Positions 5,759 to 12,858 are shown, counted from the stretch's first letter. The stretch: DNA of 34,566 bases from Trichocoleus sp. FACHB-40 (GCF_014695915.1 NZ_JACJPF010000104.1:1-34566); one strand, 5' to 3'. The notes: generated by a model from the sequence alone, not told the origin. Numbers and translations are program-made.

Positions 5759-7374
5759 TGTCCCCAGAACCAACTAACAATGATTTCAGCAGGATGTCCC
5801 AGTGCGATCGCTTCCCGTACTTCCTCCAGCTTCCCCAATGGAATCACTTTGCTGTAAACCTTTCCCCTACCTCCCAACTGATAGCGGTAAAGGTTGTATT
5901 CATAACTTTTTAATTCCCCAGAACTGAGCTTCTTATGCTTTATCTGTAGCTCAATTCTGCCTGATGGATTAGCCTGCCCTTTATCACATCGCTTCCTAGG
6001 CAGTTCTGGGGAATTAATTTTAGGCTGCGGTGTCAGTTCTGGGGAATTAACTTTAGGCTGCGGTGTCAGTTCTGGGGAATTAACTTTAGGCTGCTCCTGG
6101 TCTTCCCAAATTCTCCAGAGTTGTTCTGGCGGAATCAATACATCACTGGCGGCCCCATCCCAGCGGACAAGAATTAAAGGTAGCTTGCCTCCAAGAAGTT
6201 CCTGCCACTGAACCCCGCGCACAGTTCCAAACTGCTGCAAGCCTCCCTTCCACTGAATGCGATCGCCCACTCTCCAGACATCATCTGGATCAAGTGGCTC
6301 ATCTCCCCATTCCCGCTCGTTCCAGGGAATTGTAGTGAACCATCCACAAGTCCCACAGCCATCAGCCAAATCTAGCAGGGGTTGCTGACAACTGGGACAA
6401 CTCGGACAAGTACAAAATTCGGCGGAGGGCGACGGCGGCGACTCTTGGATCGAGAAGATTTCCAGCTGCCGTTCTCTGGCTTCTAATAAGTCCGTTGCCG
6501 CTTGGCACTCCGAGGGGTCGAGCCAATTCTGCGGGAGACTGTACCAATCGCTTAGGATAACCGGGTTTAATACCTCGCCGTCGTTGAGCAGCCCTTTCGA
6601 TTTCAAAAAACTCTCTAGCCTGGTCTGACCAGGTGGCCGCCCTTTCCCATTGGATGACAGTGCGCCCGGAGACTCCAACCAAAAGTAGTCGCTCTCTAAG
6701 GAAGGGGGCGGCAAAGTGTCCTGAGCTGATAATAAGCTTCTCCCACCTATAGCCGATTTGCTCAATGGCTCCAGTGAGAATTTTAAAGTAAGAGCCGCTT
6801 GACCATCCGAATTTAAAAGGGCAGCTAAGTAATCCGGGGACGTTTTCGATTGCAAAGAATCTGGGCTGAACTGCGGCGATCGCTTTGACGACGGCAGGGA
6901 GACAATCTCGCTCATCGTCGGCTCCTTTGCGCTTTCCTTGGACTGAGAACGGCTGACAAGGTGGCGAGGCTGTGATGATGTCAGCGTCAATGATGCAGCT
7001 GAATTTGTCTCCTCCCCAGTCGTGGCGCTGAATATCTCCAATAATTGGCCGCCTGGGGTATCGCTTGCTGAGGATGTCGCGGCAGTAAAAGTCTGTTTCA
7101 CACAGTCCAATGAGGTCAAAGCCGAGTTGCAGCCCTGCGAGGGCGAAGCCTGCACCGACCCCGGAGCAGAGGTCAAGCTGTGTGAGTTGGGTTCTCTCCA
7201 TTTTGTTAGCCCAGTCCATTTTTCAAAATCTCTATCAGCTGTTACCTCTGTCCCTTGAAAACTTTTTTGTGAAACACGGGTAACAGTAACTTTCACCCAG
7301 CGCCGCGAGGATGGGTGCCACCCCTCGACTCTCGCGCCAACCTTTAAGTCTTTTAATTCCCCAGAACTACTCAT
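5755..7374 (-). CDS. 539-residue open frame flanking and overprinting the methyltransferase
   Basis: ATG 7374 has a good site (GGAGGG) upstream and overlaps the preceding gene by 8 bases. Residues 1-50 contain a small beta-rich segment (VGARVEGWHPSSRRWVKV). Residues about 53-338 are the same DNA as the C5 methyltransferase read in another frame and are Ser/Leu/Pro rich. After the methyltransferase ends, the frame carries Cys pairs (CTCPSCPSCQQP, CGTCGW), an SH3/KOW-like stretch (VWRVGDRIQWKGGLQQFG), three NSPELTPQPK repeats and a conserved-looking C-terminus. Both flanks look coding, so this is either one overprinted protein or flanking coding parts joined by an incidentally open frame. Confidence 0.55.
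   Translation of the reverse strand: MSSSGELKDLKVGARVEGWHPSSRRWVKVTVTRVSQKSFQGTEVTADRDFEKWTGLTKWREPNSHSLTSAPGSVQASPSQGCNSALTSLDCVKQTFTAATSSASDTPGGQLLEIFSATTGEETNSAASLTLTSSQPRHLVSRSQSKESAKEPTMSEIVSLPSSKRSPQFSPDSLQSKTSPDYLAALLNSDGQAALTLKFSLEPLSKSAIGGRSLLSAQDTLPPPSLESDYFWLESPGALSSNGKGRPPGQTRLESFLKSKGLLNDGEVLNPVILSDWYSLPQNWLDPSECQAATDLLEARERQLEIFSIQESPPSPSAEFCTCPSCPSCQQPLLDLADGCGTCGWFTTIPWNEREWGDEPLDPDDVWRVGDRIQWKGGLQQFGTVRGVQWQELLGGKLPLILVRWDGAASDVLIPPEQLWRIWEDQEQPKVNSPELTPQPKVNSPELTPQPKINSPELPRKRCDKGQANPSGRIELQIKHKKLSSGELKSYEYNLYRYQLGGRGKVYSKVIPLGKLEEVREAIALGHPAEIIVSWFWGQ
6002..6081. repeat. 33-bp tandem repeat containing the dispersed repeat
   Basis: AGTTCTGGGGAATT recurs at 6002, 6035 and 6068 with a constant 33-base period. 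It adds 11-residue units (NSPELTPQPKV) to the encoded protein. Near-identical spacers indicate recent expansion. Confidence 0.85.
6362..7219 (-). CDS. C5 cytosine-specific DNA methyltransferase
   Basis: A 285-residue Dcm-type enzyme that transfers a methyl group from SAM to C5 of cytosine. Motif I is LDLCSGVGAGFALAG (residues 15-29), motif IV SPPCQPFSVQGKRKG with catalytic Cys88, motif VI IENVPGLL (about 124-131), motif VIII RERLLLVG (175-182), and a motif X-like GNLLDPRVAAVALRRIL near the end. The target-recognition region is short. The start is ATG 7219 or ATG 7201; neither has a clear ribosome site. The whole gene lies within the 5755-7374 frame, shifted by one base. No paired restriction enzyme is adjacent, so it may be a solitary methylase. 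Confidence 0.9.
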   Translation of the reverse strand: MDWANKMERTQLTQLDLCSGVGAGFALAGLQLGFDLIGLCETDFYCRDILSKRYPRRPIIGDIQRHDWGGDKFSCIIDADIITASPPCQPFSVQGKRKGADDERDCLPAVVKAIAAVQPRFFAIENVPGLLSCPFKFGWSSGSYFKILTGAIEQIGYRWEKLIISSGHFAAPFLRERLLLVGVSGRTVIQWERAATWSDQAREFFEIERAAQRRRGIKPGYPKRLVQSPAELARPLGVPSGNGLIRSQRTAAGNLLDPRVAAVALRRILYLSELSQLSATPARFG

Positions 7375-7555
7375 GTTCAACCCTCCACTGCTCAGAGTTG
7401 CGCTCAATTTCCTCGTCTACATAGAAGGGATTTAAAGCCGTCCCAGAACCACTGCACCAATCACACTCATGAAGAAAACCGTTACTGTCCTGAACAAGCC
7501 CCAATCCATCGCACATGAGGCAAGATTCATATTGATTTGGCGAAAAGAAAATCAT
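7367..7555 (-). CDS. Small DnaJ-type zinc-finger protein
   Basis: A 62-residue protein with two CxxCxGxG repeats, CLMCDGLG and CDWCSGSG, separated by about 17 residues, so one zinc site of the DnaJ type. The start overlaps the preceding gene's stop (ATGA at 7552-7555) and its end overlaps the next gene by 8 bases, which suggests translational coupling. The stop lies in a copy of the dispersed 14-bp repeat (7355-7368). It is similar in kind to the protein at 4271-4510. Function unknown. Confidence 0.7.
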   Translation of the reverse strand: MIFFSPNQYESCLMCDGLGLVQDSNGFLHECDWCSGSGTALNPFYVDEEIERNSEQWRVEHE

Positions 7556-8415
7556 TGCTCCTCCTTGAGCAACTGCTCATCAATGCCATACTGGGCAGCT
7601 AGTTTTAATCCCATCGGCGGCGAGAGTTTGTAATACTGGCGGCAAATTTCCAACGGTGTTGCAGCAGTTTTAATATCTGCGTCCGATTCAGGCTTCAATC
7701 CTTCCTTACAAGCCTTTACAAAAGCGGCTGCTGGCTTGTCTGCCCAAGTCTGCTGCTTTGTATATGCGATCGCATCCTCAATTGTTGCGGCAGAGAATTT
7801 TTTGATGGCCCAGCTCACATCGTCTGGGTTGATCCGGAGTTCTCTAAGCTGCCTGAGAAATTCCTCTTGCTCTCTCTCAGTCGCACCTTCTACTTCTTCC
7901 TGTAAGTGAGAAGTATTTGTAAGTATCTGAGAAGTATATGAAGGGGTGCCGGAACCTTTGCAGTCAGAGGGTTCTGGCTCTCGCTCGTCTACATTTGTAG
8001 ACAAAGTTTCTACATTTGTAGACAAAGTTTCTACATTTGTAGACAAAGTTTCTACATTTGTAGACAAAGTTTCTACATTTGTAGACAAAGTTTCTACATT
8101 TGTAGAAACTTCTTGCCCTGACTGGATTTCAACCACATTTGAGGCTGGAATCCATAAATCCAAGCCAGCAACCGCCTCCCAGTTCAACCGTCCCTTAACT
8201 TTGAGTTTGGAGATGGCTTTATAAAATGCAGCCCGGCTGATTCCCATTTCCTTGCAGAAAACATCAATGTCGCAGACTCTTAACTTCTGCCCAGGCTTCC
8301 TGTAAATTCCTACTGTGTAGTAGACAAGCCCAGTAGCCGTGATAATGCCGTCTCTGTAGTCTTGTTTCGCCTTTTCAAGCGAAAGGCGATAGTGCTGAGT
8401 CTCCTTGGGTTTCAT
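7552..8415 (-). CDS. Replication-initiator-like protein with internal iterons
   Basis: A 287-residue protein. The N-terminal 90 residues hold a winged helix-turn-helix (VCDIDVFCKEMGISRAAFYK, then LKVKGRLNWE), as in many plasmid replication or helicase-loader proteins. Residues about 105-146 are six copies of STNVETL, encoded by 21-bp direct repeats. The C-terminal half (INPDDVSWAIKKFSAATIEDAIAYTKQQ) resembles helical DnaD-like or Rep tail domains. ATG 8415 has GGGG upstream; a GTG at 8421 is also possible. It heads a minus-strand operon and diverges from an XRE regulator. The Rep assignment is inference. Confidence 0.55.
   Translation of the reverse strand: MKPKETQHYRLSLEKAKQDYRDGIITATGLVYYTVGIYRKPGQKLRVCDIDVFCKEMGISRAAFYKAISKLKVKGRLNWEAVAGLDLWIPASNVVEIQSGQEVSTNVETLSTNVETLSTNVETLSTNVETLSTNVETLSTNVDEREPEPSDCKGSGTPSYTSQILTNTSHLQEEVEGATEREQEEFLRQLRELRINPDDVSWAIKKFSAATIEDAIAYTKQQTWADKPAAAFVKACKEGLKPESDADIKTAATPLEICRQYYKLSPPMGLKLAAQYGIDEQLLKEEQ
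7988..8106. repeat. Iteron-like array, 21-bp period, six palindromic units
   Basis: TCTACATTTGTAGA (TCTACA TT TGTAGA) occurs at 7988, 8009, 8030, 8051, 8072 and 8093, exactly 21 bases apart, joined by CAAAGTT. Two helical turns per unit places every site on the same DNA face, as in plasmid iterons. Candidate origin or Rep-binding site. Confidence 0.8.
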
Positions 8416-8473
8416 AAGCACCCCAAGCCGATATATGGCATAATGTCGTTAAGTAAATGGATCAAAAAAGTTA

Positions 8474-8514
8474 AGCAACTACTGAATTATACTGTGATTA
8501 ATTAAGTAGTTGCT
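8474..8514. promoter_or_regulatory. Operator of the XRE regulator (inverted repeat)
   Basis: AGCAACTACT (8474-8483) and AGTAGTTGCT (8505-8514) are a perfect 10-bp inverted repeat; the flanking AATT extends the match. It lies just before the ATG at 8523 in the divergent promoter region of the Rep-like and XRE genes. Confidence 0.7.
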
Positions 8515-8522
8515 GAATCACT

Positions 8523-8855
8523 ATGGTAAACTTTTCTGAAGCTCTCGATAAAGCTCTTGAACGATACGGAATCAGCGCCAAGTGGCTATCCGAGCAATCT
8601 GGCGTGAGCCAACAGATGATTTCACAGTTCAGAAACGGAAAACAGCGGATATATAGCGATAGCTTGGAAAAGCTCCTTGCTGCACTTCCTAGCGAGGTTA
8701 AAGAATATTTTTTTGGGCTAATGAGTAGCGGAAATCTAGAAGCTACAATCGCATCAATGACAGATTCAGAAGTTTCTGATTTGTTAATCCTATTGGCGAA
8801 ACGGTTTAATAAAGCCCCTAAAGAAGCTAGAGACACTAACCTGGTAAGTGTATGA
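8523..8855 (+). CDS. XRE-family (Cro/CI) transcriptional regulator
   Basis: A 110-residue protein with a helix-turn-helix: ISAKWLSEQSGVSQQMISQFRNG at residues 17-39, followed by the helix YSDSLEKLLAALP. The C-terminal half is helical with no enzymatic motif. It diverges from the Rep-like gene and has a 10-bp inverted repeat in front of its start, so it probably represses itself and perhaps the Rep operon. The stop overlaps an ATG (8852) of the next frame. Confidence 0.85.
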   Translation: MVNFSEALDKALERYGISAKWLSEQSGVSQQMISQFRNGKQRIYSDSLEKLLAALPSEVKEYFFGLMSSGNLEATIASMTDSEVSDLLILLAKRFNKAPKEARDTNLVSV

Positions 8856-8876
8856 GGAGCAATCAGGGGCTGGTGA

Positions 8877-9176
8877 GTGGAAATAGCAACCATATACAAG
8901 GTAGCGGCAATCAAGCTCGAAGAAGTTAAACCGCTTGTCGAGAAGCTTTCACCCCAAGAGAAAGCTGAGTTAGTCAAGGAATTGATTGGGAATGACTCAG
9001 GGCTACAAATTGTGCTAGGCGGTAGCAACTGCACTTCAGCAGAAATAGCAACCCAGATTCAAACAGCTAGTAGCGTTGATATTTCTGTCTTGTTGGAAGC
9101 TGTTGCATATCGTGTGCGACAGAAGGGCGAGAACCAAAACGATCTCCCAACCCAAAGCAACGGAGTTAGCTCATAG
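8877..9176 (+). CDS. Hypothetical protein, possibly frameshifted
   Basis: The 99-codon frame begins with GTG. The part after residue 14 looks coding: EEVKPLVEKLSPQEKAELVKEL, then SVDISVLLEAVAYRVRQ. A better start exists in another frame: the ATG at 8852 overlaps the XRE stop (ATGA) and reads NQGLVSGNSNHIQGSGNQA, a typical Asn/Gly-rich opening, before stopping at 8927. A one-base skip near 8905-8915 would join the two halves. Either the gene is broken, or it is frameshifted, or two short frames overlap. Function unknown; co-transcribed with the XRE gene. Confidence 0.5.
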   Translation: MEIATIYKVAAIKLEEVKPLVEKLSPQEKAELVKELIGNDSGLQIVLGGSNCTSAEIATQIQTASSVDISVLLEAVAYRVRQKGENQNDLPTQSNGVSS

Positions 9177-9199
9177 CGATCGCATCCAGTTCTGGGGAA

Positions 9200-9697
9200 T
9201 TAAATAGCTACTAATAAGTAGGCTGTCAGGAAAGATACTGCAACAGCACAAATTGCCATCGTTAGGGATACTCTTAGTTCTGGGGAATTGAAGTTTAAAC
9301 CCACTTCATTTATAAAAATCACATTCACACCCATAACCTGGAAGTCCTCAGCAACCTTCCGGGCTGCTTCATAGTCGTAGGGGTCGCTTGGTGCAAGCCC
9401 AACCACAACACGGCGCTTAGGGATTATCCACAGTAGTTTTGGCCCATAGTGGTTGTACAACTCAGTCTGTGCCACAGCGTGGAAAATATTGTCGCGGGTC
9501 AAATATCGCTTCACCTCATAGTTGCAGAGCCACGTTGCCAAATCGATGCGTCTGGTGGCTGTCGGTGTCTTTATCCTTACTTCGTCCGGCGCTGCCAGCA
9601 GTCCAAATCGTCGCAGCCGCTTCTGAATCAATAACTGCAAATCCCTCTCGCACCAGCCATCAGGAAGATAGCGATCGCAAAATTCCTCAGTCTGCAT
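9200..9697 (-). CDS. PD-(D/E)XK nuclease-like protein with C-terminal membrane segment
   Basis: A 165-residue protein. RRIDLATWLCNYEVKRY gives an Asp and an ExK spaced as in PD-(D/E)XK folds, followed by HAVAQTELYNHYG and beta-strand LLWIIPKRRVVVGL. The usual leading motif is only partly clear, so the nuclease call is tentative. The last 25 residues (VSLTMAICAVAVSFLTAYLL) form a membrane helix that begins right after an in-frame NSPEL repeat. The stop also lies in a repeat copy, so the tail is bracketed by two repeats (9188-9201 and 9276-9289). The start overlaps the upstream gene by 11 bases. Confidence 0.55.
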   Translation of the reverse strand: MQTEEFCDRYLPDGWCERDLQLLIQKRLRRFGLLAAPDEVRIKTPTATRRIDLATWLCNYEVKRYLTRDNIFHAVAQTELYNHYGPKLLWIIPKRRVVVGLAPSDPYDYEAARKVAEDFQVMGVNVIFINEVGLNFNSPELRVSLTMAICAVAVSFLTAYLLVAI

Positions 9698-10901
9698 CTG
9701 TTCCTCTCCTGTTCCAAGTTCTAGGGGTTATCCCGGCATCCTTGAGAATGGTGTGCAGCCGAGAACGGGCGGACTGGAAGCTCTCGCCCTCACCAGACTT
9801 GTATCCCCACACTCTCAAAATGATGCTCTTCTGGTTCTTAATGGGTGGGTCGTGGTAGATCCACAAGAAACCGACCCAATCGCGTTCTATCTGCCTTATG
9901 GCACCGTAGGGGGGAAGCTTCGCAGAAGGTTCTACGAATCTTTCCAGGCGTTCGTCGAACTCTGTAGAAACTTCCTGAAGCTTTTGAGGTGCAATAGGTT
10001 CGGCTAAAGCTTCGCTCTTGACTAGCCGAAGGTTCGGGGGAGCTTCGCCAGGGTGTCTATCGAAGGGCGCAATTGCTGGAAGTCGAACCATCTCCTGCGG
10101 TTTGAGCCAAACTTGAACCGCGCCGCGCAGGGTTACAAACTTGGGAGCTTCTGCCAAATCCATTTCAATGTGGAGATGGTTGGCCCATTTCTCAATAGCT
10201 TTCTGTCCGCCGTCTGTAGGTTTGAGCCGGACAACTACAAAGCCCTGCTCATCGACCGCTGCCCCCTTAAACTCGCAGACTACCCGCTTGCGGAGCAACA
10301 GTTCCATACAGCGACGGGCGATGACAACCTCAAAGCTGCTACCCTCTGGCAGCGCTGGGGCTTCGTATTGAGCGAGGAGCGATCGCAGTTCATCCAGCTC
10401 TGAATCCAATAGCTCAATCTTTGATTCATACTGCTGGATGATTTCAGCCTGTTCTTTGAGGAAACTTTGCTTATCCTGCTCTAACTCTTCATTAGCGGCA
10501 GCAATGTTTTCCTCAAGTTTCTGCTGCTCTGCCTCAGTTAATTTCTCTATTTCCTGCTGTTGTTCCAGTAGTTCAGCCTCTCGTTGCTGCCACTGTTCCT
10601 GATATTCAGCAGTCAGTTTTTCTAGCTTCTGCTGATGCTCTTGCTGATGCTCTTGTTGATTAAGTTCTAAATCCGTTTCAGCATCAGTAATTTGTTTTAA
10701 TAAAAGTTCTATTCTTTCAGTTAAATTAGCTTGCTGATTATCAAGCTCTTGAAACTTTTTCAAAGAATTGTCTTGAATACAAAAACCGACTCCAAATAAA
10801 GCCCCTGCTACCTGAAAGGCTACTGGCTTATTAGTGACACCAGACAAGATGGTGCAAGTAATACAGCCACTAGCAGCAAGATATAGCAGGGGATTATTCA
10901 T
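9687..10901 (-). CDS. Membrane-anchored coiled-coil protein
   Basis: A 404-residue protein. The first 45 residues are hydrophobic, with one or two membrane segments (LYLAASGCITCTILSG, AFQVAGALFGVGFC). Residues about 50-180 are a Gln/Glu-rich coiled coil (QQEHQQEHQQKLEKL and similar). The C-terminal 200 residues are globular (FEVVIARRCMELLLRKRVVCEF; a basic end with RTWNRRG). It resembles plasmid or conjugation structural proteins in layout only; I recognise no family. The start overlaps the preceding small membrane gene (ATGA). Confidence 0.65.
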   Translation of the reverse strand: MNNPLLYLAASGCITCTILSGVTNKPVAFQVAGALFGVGFCIQDNSLKKFQELDNQQANLTERIELLLKQITDAETDLELNQQEHQQEHQQKLEKLTAEYQEQWQQREAELLEQQQEIEKLTEAEQQKLEENIAAANEELEQDKQSFLKEQAEIIQQYESKIELLDSELDELRSLLAQYEAPALPEGSSFEVVIARRCMELLLRKRVVCEFKGAAVDEQGFVVVRLKPTDGGQKAIEKWANHLHIEMDLAEAPKFVTLRGAVQVWLKPQEMVRLPAIAPFDRHPGEAPPNLRLVKSEALAEPIAPQKLQEVSTEFDERLERFVEPSAKLPPYGAIRQIERDWVGFLWIYHDPPIKNQKSIILRVWGYKSGEGESFQSARSRLHTILKDAGITPRTWNRRGTDAD

Positions 10902-11080
10902 GATTCAAAGCGTTTAATTAGCTTAAGAACTGCATACCAAACTACAAAAACACTCGCTAAAACAACTAGGAATATTAATGCAGCTTGAGAATTTCTTGAC
11001 CAAAGGAAGAGGAAAGACCTAATTAATAAAGAAGCGCTACAGAACCCTGTAGCGCCGACAACTAAAAGGTAAAGCTTCAT
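10898..11080 (-). CDS. Small membrane protein
   Basis: A 60-residue protein with two hydrophobic helices, LYLLVVGATGFCSASLLI and ALIFLVVLASVFVVWYAVL, and a basic tail (KLIKRFES). Both ends overlap neighbours by ATGA, so the three genes 11532, 11080 and 10901 are translated as a coupled set. It probably sits with the coiled-coil protein in a membrane complex (inference). No family recognised. Confidence 0.65.
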   Translation of the reverse strand: MKLYLLVVGATGFCSASLLIRSFLFLWSRNSQAALIFLVVLASVFVVWYAVLKLIKRFES

Positions 11081-11532
11081 GCTTTCTGTTTGACTTTATC
11101 CTTGGTTGATTCCGTAGAAGCAAACTCTACAGCCTGCCCAACACCTCCAGCAAGAATCTTCTGTTGAGCCTTCTGAAGATATTGAGAGTCACCAGTCACA
11201 GCGTAAGCCTTGACAGCAAGACCTTTAACAATCCGGTGCTTGTTAAGGATTCCAGTAGCCTGAGCCTCTTTGAGGTTATCTTCAGCGATCGCTAGATGTT
11301 CTTTGTCAGTTTGGAGCTTAGTTTCTTCAGTTTTTAGCTTCACTTGTTGACGGTCGCGTTTAACTTCCTGAGTATCTGCCCATAGCTTAGTCCGCTCAGT
11401 TTTAGCTTTCTCCCCTCTCAAAATATGTCCGCGTTGTTGCCGTTTCTCAGCCTCTAAGCTGAATTTAAAAGTCAGCTCATCTGGCAGTTCAGCAGACTGC
11501 TTATCTTTGGGTTTATTACTTGTTGTTGCCAT
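11077..11532 (-). CDS. Charged helical hypothetical protein
   Basis: A 151-residue protein. The ATG at 11532 was chosen because GGAG precedes it at good spacing. It has a Lys/Glu-rich helical centre (EKAKTERTKLWADTQEVKRD, then KLKTEETKLQTDKEHLAIAE), likely a coiled coil, and a C-terminal part with Gly (KILAGGVGQAVEF). No known motif. It overlaps the small gene upstream by 17 bases and the membrane protein downstream by 4. Confidence 0.6.
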   Translation of the reverse strand: MATTSNKPKDKQSAELPDELTFKFSLEAEKRQQRGHILRGEKAKTERTKLWADTQEVKRDRQQVKLKTEETKLQTDKEHLAIAEDNLKEAQATGILNKHRIVKGLAVKAYAVTGDSQYLQKAQQKILAGGVGQAVEFASTESTKDKVKQKA

Positions 11533-11686
11533 TATCAATCTCCTTTTTAACTCGTTCAGCAACCTTATCGAAATCCTTTTCAGATTCAATTACTACTGGC
11601 TCAATGCCAAGGCTACGCCAATAATCAACAGACATTAAATCTTCTGATTTAGCATCATCGGATTCGTTCGATTTCCTCTTTGTCAT
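11516..11686 (-). CDS. Small acidic hypothetical protein
   Basis: A 56-residue frame beginning MTKRKSNESDDAKSEDLMSV and ending KKEIDNGNNK. The middle, DYWRSLGIEPVVIESEKDFD, looks like a folded or peptide-binding segment. It begins inside the preceding small frame (stop at 11655) and its end overlaps the next gene by 17 bases, so it fits the tight overlap style of this operon. No family recognised. Confidence 0.55.
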   Translation of the reverse strand: MTKRKSNESDDAKSEDLMSVDYWRSLGIEPVVIESEKDFDKVAERVKKEIDNGNNK

Positions 11687-11819
11687 TAGGAACCCCTTTG
11701 AAAACTTGCTCAGCCCAACTATTCACCCAGCTACCAATCAAAGAAAAAACTATTATTTTGGCGATGATGACAGCCGAAACAATTAGGGCTACTACTATCT
11801 GATGAGCAGATGCCCACTT
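11655..11819 (-). CDS. Possible small membrane protein lacking a normal start
   Basis: Reading from the end of the 12451 gene, one frame encodes a hydrophobic helix HQIVVALIVSAVIIAKIIVF, then IGSWVNSWAEQVFKGVPNDK and a stop at 11655. It looks coding and fills the gap between two genes, but between the previous in-frame stop (about 11893) and the helix there is no ATG, GTG or TTG. It lies in the -1 frame relative to the upstream gene's last codons. Translation could need a rare start or a frameshift; it could also be a decayed gene. Confidence 0.35.
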   Translation of the reverse strand, partial: KWASAHQIVVALIVSAVIIAKIIVFSLIGSWVNSWAEQVFKGVPNDKEEIERIR

Positions 11820-12451
11820 TAAGAGGCGCGGCGAGAGCGTGATCGCGGGTCTATGTTCTTTCCCACGTTTTGCACTGCACCAGTAATGTTTTCACTGATG
11901 CGCTCGTTCATTCGCTTAACGATTGGAACCGAAAGCGCGTCACCAAGAACTGTGCCAACTTGCTCTAAATACTCAGCCTGGATATCTAAGAAAGTGCCAA
12001 GTGAATCTATTTTTTCAAGGCTCAGTTCATGAGCCTCAACAACTTCAGACTCAACAACTTCAGCCGGAACAGTAGCTAAAGGAGCATCAACCCGCTTCTC
12101 TGGGAATCGGTTGTACTGCTGCCAGATACGTTGCTGATATTCTTTGATTCCAATCCGGTTGTCATTAGGAATCATTAGCGGCTTCTGGCTGTCATCCCGA
12201 AGAATAATGCCGTCTGCTGAGCGCAGAGGGACTTTGGGGCTGATGGCAGCCTGAAGGTTAAAAAATTCCTCTTTAGCCCAAGCAGTAAATCTTTCCCCAT
12301 CCTTTAAATCAGCTGTGCGCCACCAAAAAGTCTCCTCAAGCTTAGGCAGCCAGTTCTGGCTGAGGTTGCGATCGCTCGTTCCGAGTTCACGGGCGAGGTC
12401 AAGAGCGGTGTATGTAAGCGTTGGTTGAGATGCAGTTTGTGTTTTCGGCAT
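11819..12451 (-). CDS. Hypothetical plasmid protein with HTH-like N-terminus
   Basis: A 210-residue protein starting MPKTQTASQ (an upstream ATG at 12466 is possible). YTALDLARELGTSDRNLSQNW resembles a helix-turn-helix, followed by FWWRTADLKDGERFTAWAKEEF, a Trp-rich segment. The middle is linker-like with Val/Glu (EVVESEVVEAHEL), and the C-terminus is helical, ending in an Arg/Ser-rich tail (DPRSRSRRAS) that may bind DNA or RNA. No family recognised. It heads the minus-strand set that runs down to 9200. Confidence 0.6.
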   Translation of the reverse strand: MPKTQTASQPTLTYTALDLARELGTSDRNLSQNWLPKLEETFWWRTADLKDGERFTAWAKEEFFNLQAAISPKVPLRSADGIILRDDSQKPLMIPNDNRIGIKEYQQRIWQQYNRFPEKRVDAPLATVPAEVVESEVVEAHELSLEKIDSLGTFLDIQAEYLEQVGTVLGDALSVPIVKRMNERISENITGAVQNVGKNIDPRSRSRRAS

Positions 12452-12490
12452 AAATCTGCGGTTCATTCATAAACTTGAACCCATTAAAAA

Positions 12491-12518
12491 ACCCGCCTGC
12501 CAGCGGGTCAAGTTTTTT
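12491..12518. terminator. Bidirectional terminator
   Basis: ACCCGC CTGCCA GCGGGT is a 6-bp GC stem. On the minus strand it is followed by TTTTTT, just after the end of the gene at 12535; on the plus strand it is followed, after CAAG, by eight T. Confidence 0.8.
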
Positions 12519-12524
12519 TTGTAC

Positions 12525-12534
12525 TTTGTACAAA
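12525..12534. promoter_or_regulatory. Palindrome TTTGTACAAA downstream of the 99-residue gene
   Basis: A perfect 10-bp palindrome abuts the stop of the gene at 12535 and matches the half-sites at 12859-12884. It may be a second binding site of the same regulator. Confidence 0.5.
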
Positions 12535-12834
12535 CTATTTTTTCTTCATCTCTCGATATATCTGCCGCAGCTCTTGAAAATCTGGCGGCTCGATCTGCTC
12601 CATCTGCCAAACGAAGTGAGCAATCGAAAACCTAAGCCTATGAGCCTCTGTGGGGCTGCGGCGAGTCTCCGATTCCATGAACCAACGATTGCAAACATGA
12701 ATTGAGCATCTAGCGACCCTAGCCAGTTGCTCTCTTGATAATTCAGGGTATAGAGCCAGGAAATCGTCCAGCTCCATGAGGTTTTCGTAAAAACTATGTA
12801 ACGCCTTCCAGTCTCGCTTGTTAGGGTTACGCAT
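12535..12834 (-). CDS. Small HTH-like regulator
   Basis: A 99-residue protein starting MRNPNKRDWKALHSFYENL (longer frames upstream have no support). LSREQLARVARCSIHVCNRWFME reads as a helix-turn-helix, followed by a helical segment LRFSIAHFVWQMEQIEPP and a basic end (REMKKK). TTTGTACA palindromes lie upstream of the start and at the stop, so it may bind them. A terminator follows at 12491-12518. The neighbour at 12932 is transcribed divergently. Confidence 0.65.
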   Translation of the reverse strand: MRNPNKRDWKALHSFYENLMELDDFLALYPELSREQLARVARCSIHVCNRWFMESETRRSPTEAHRLRFSIAHFVWQMEQIEPPDFQELRQIYREMKKK

Positions 12835-12858
12835 TGCAATAAACTTTTGTACTATTGG

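Noticed and set aside
6174-6362. 62-codon minus frame
   Set aside because: Lies in a third frame under the 539-codon frame with no supporting signal.
7988-8106. CRISPR array
   Set aside because: Direct repeats of 21 bp with no variable spacers; lies inside a coding frame.
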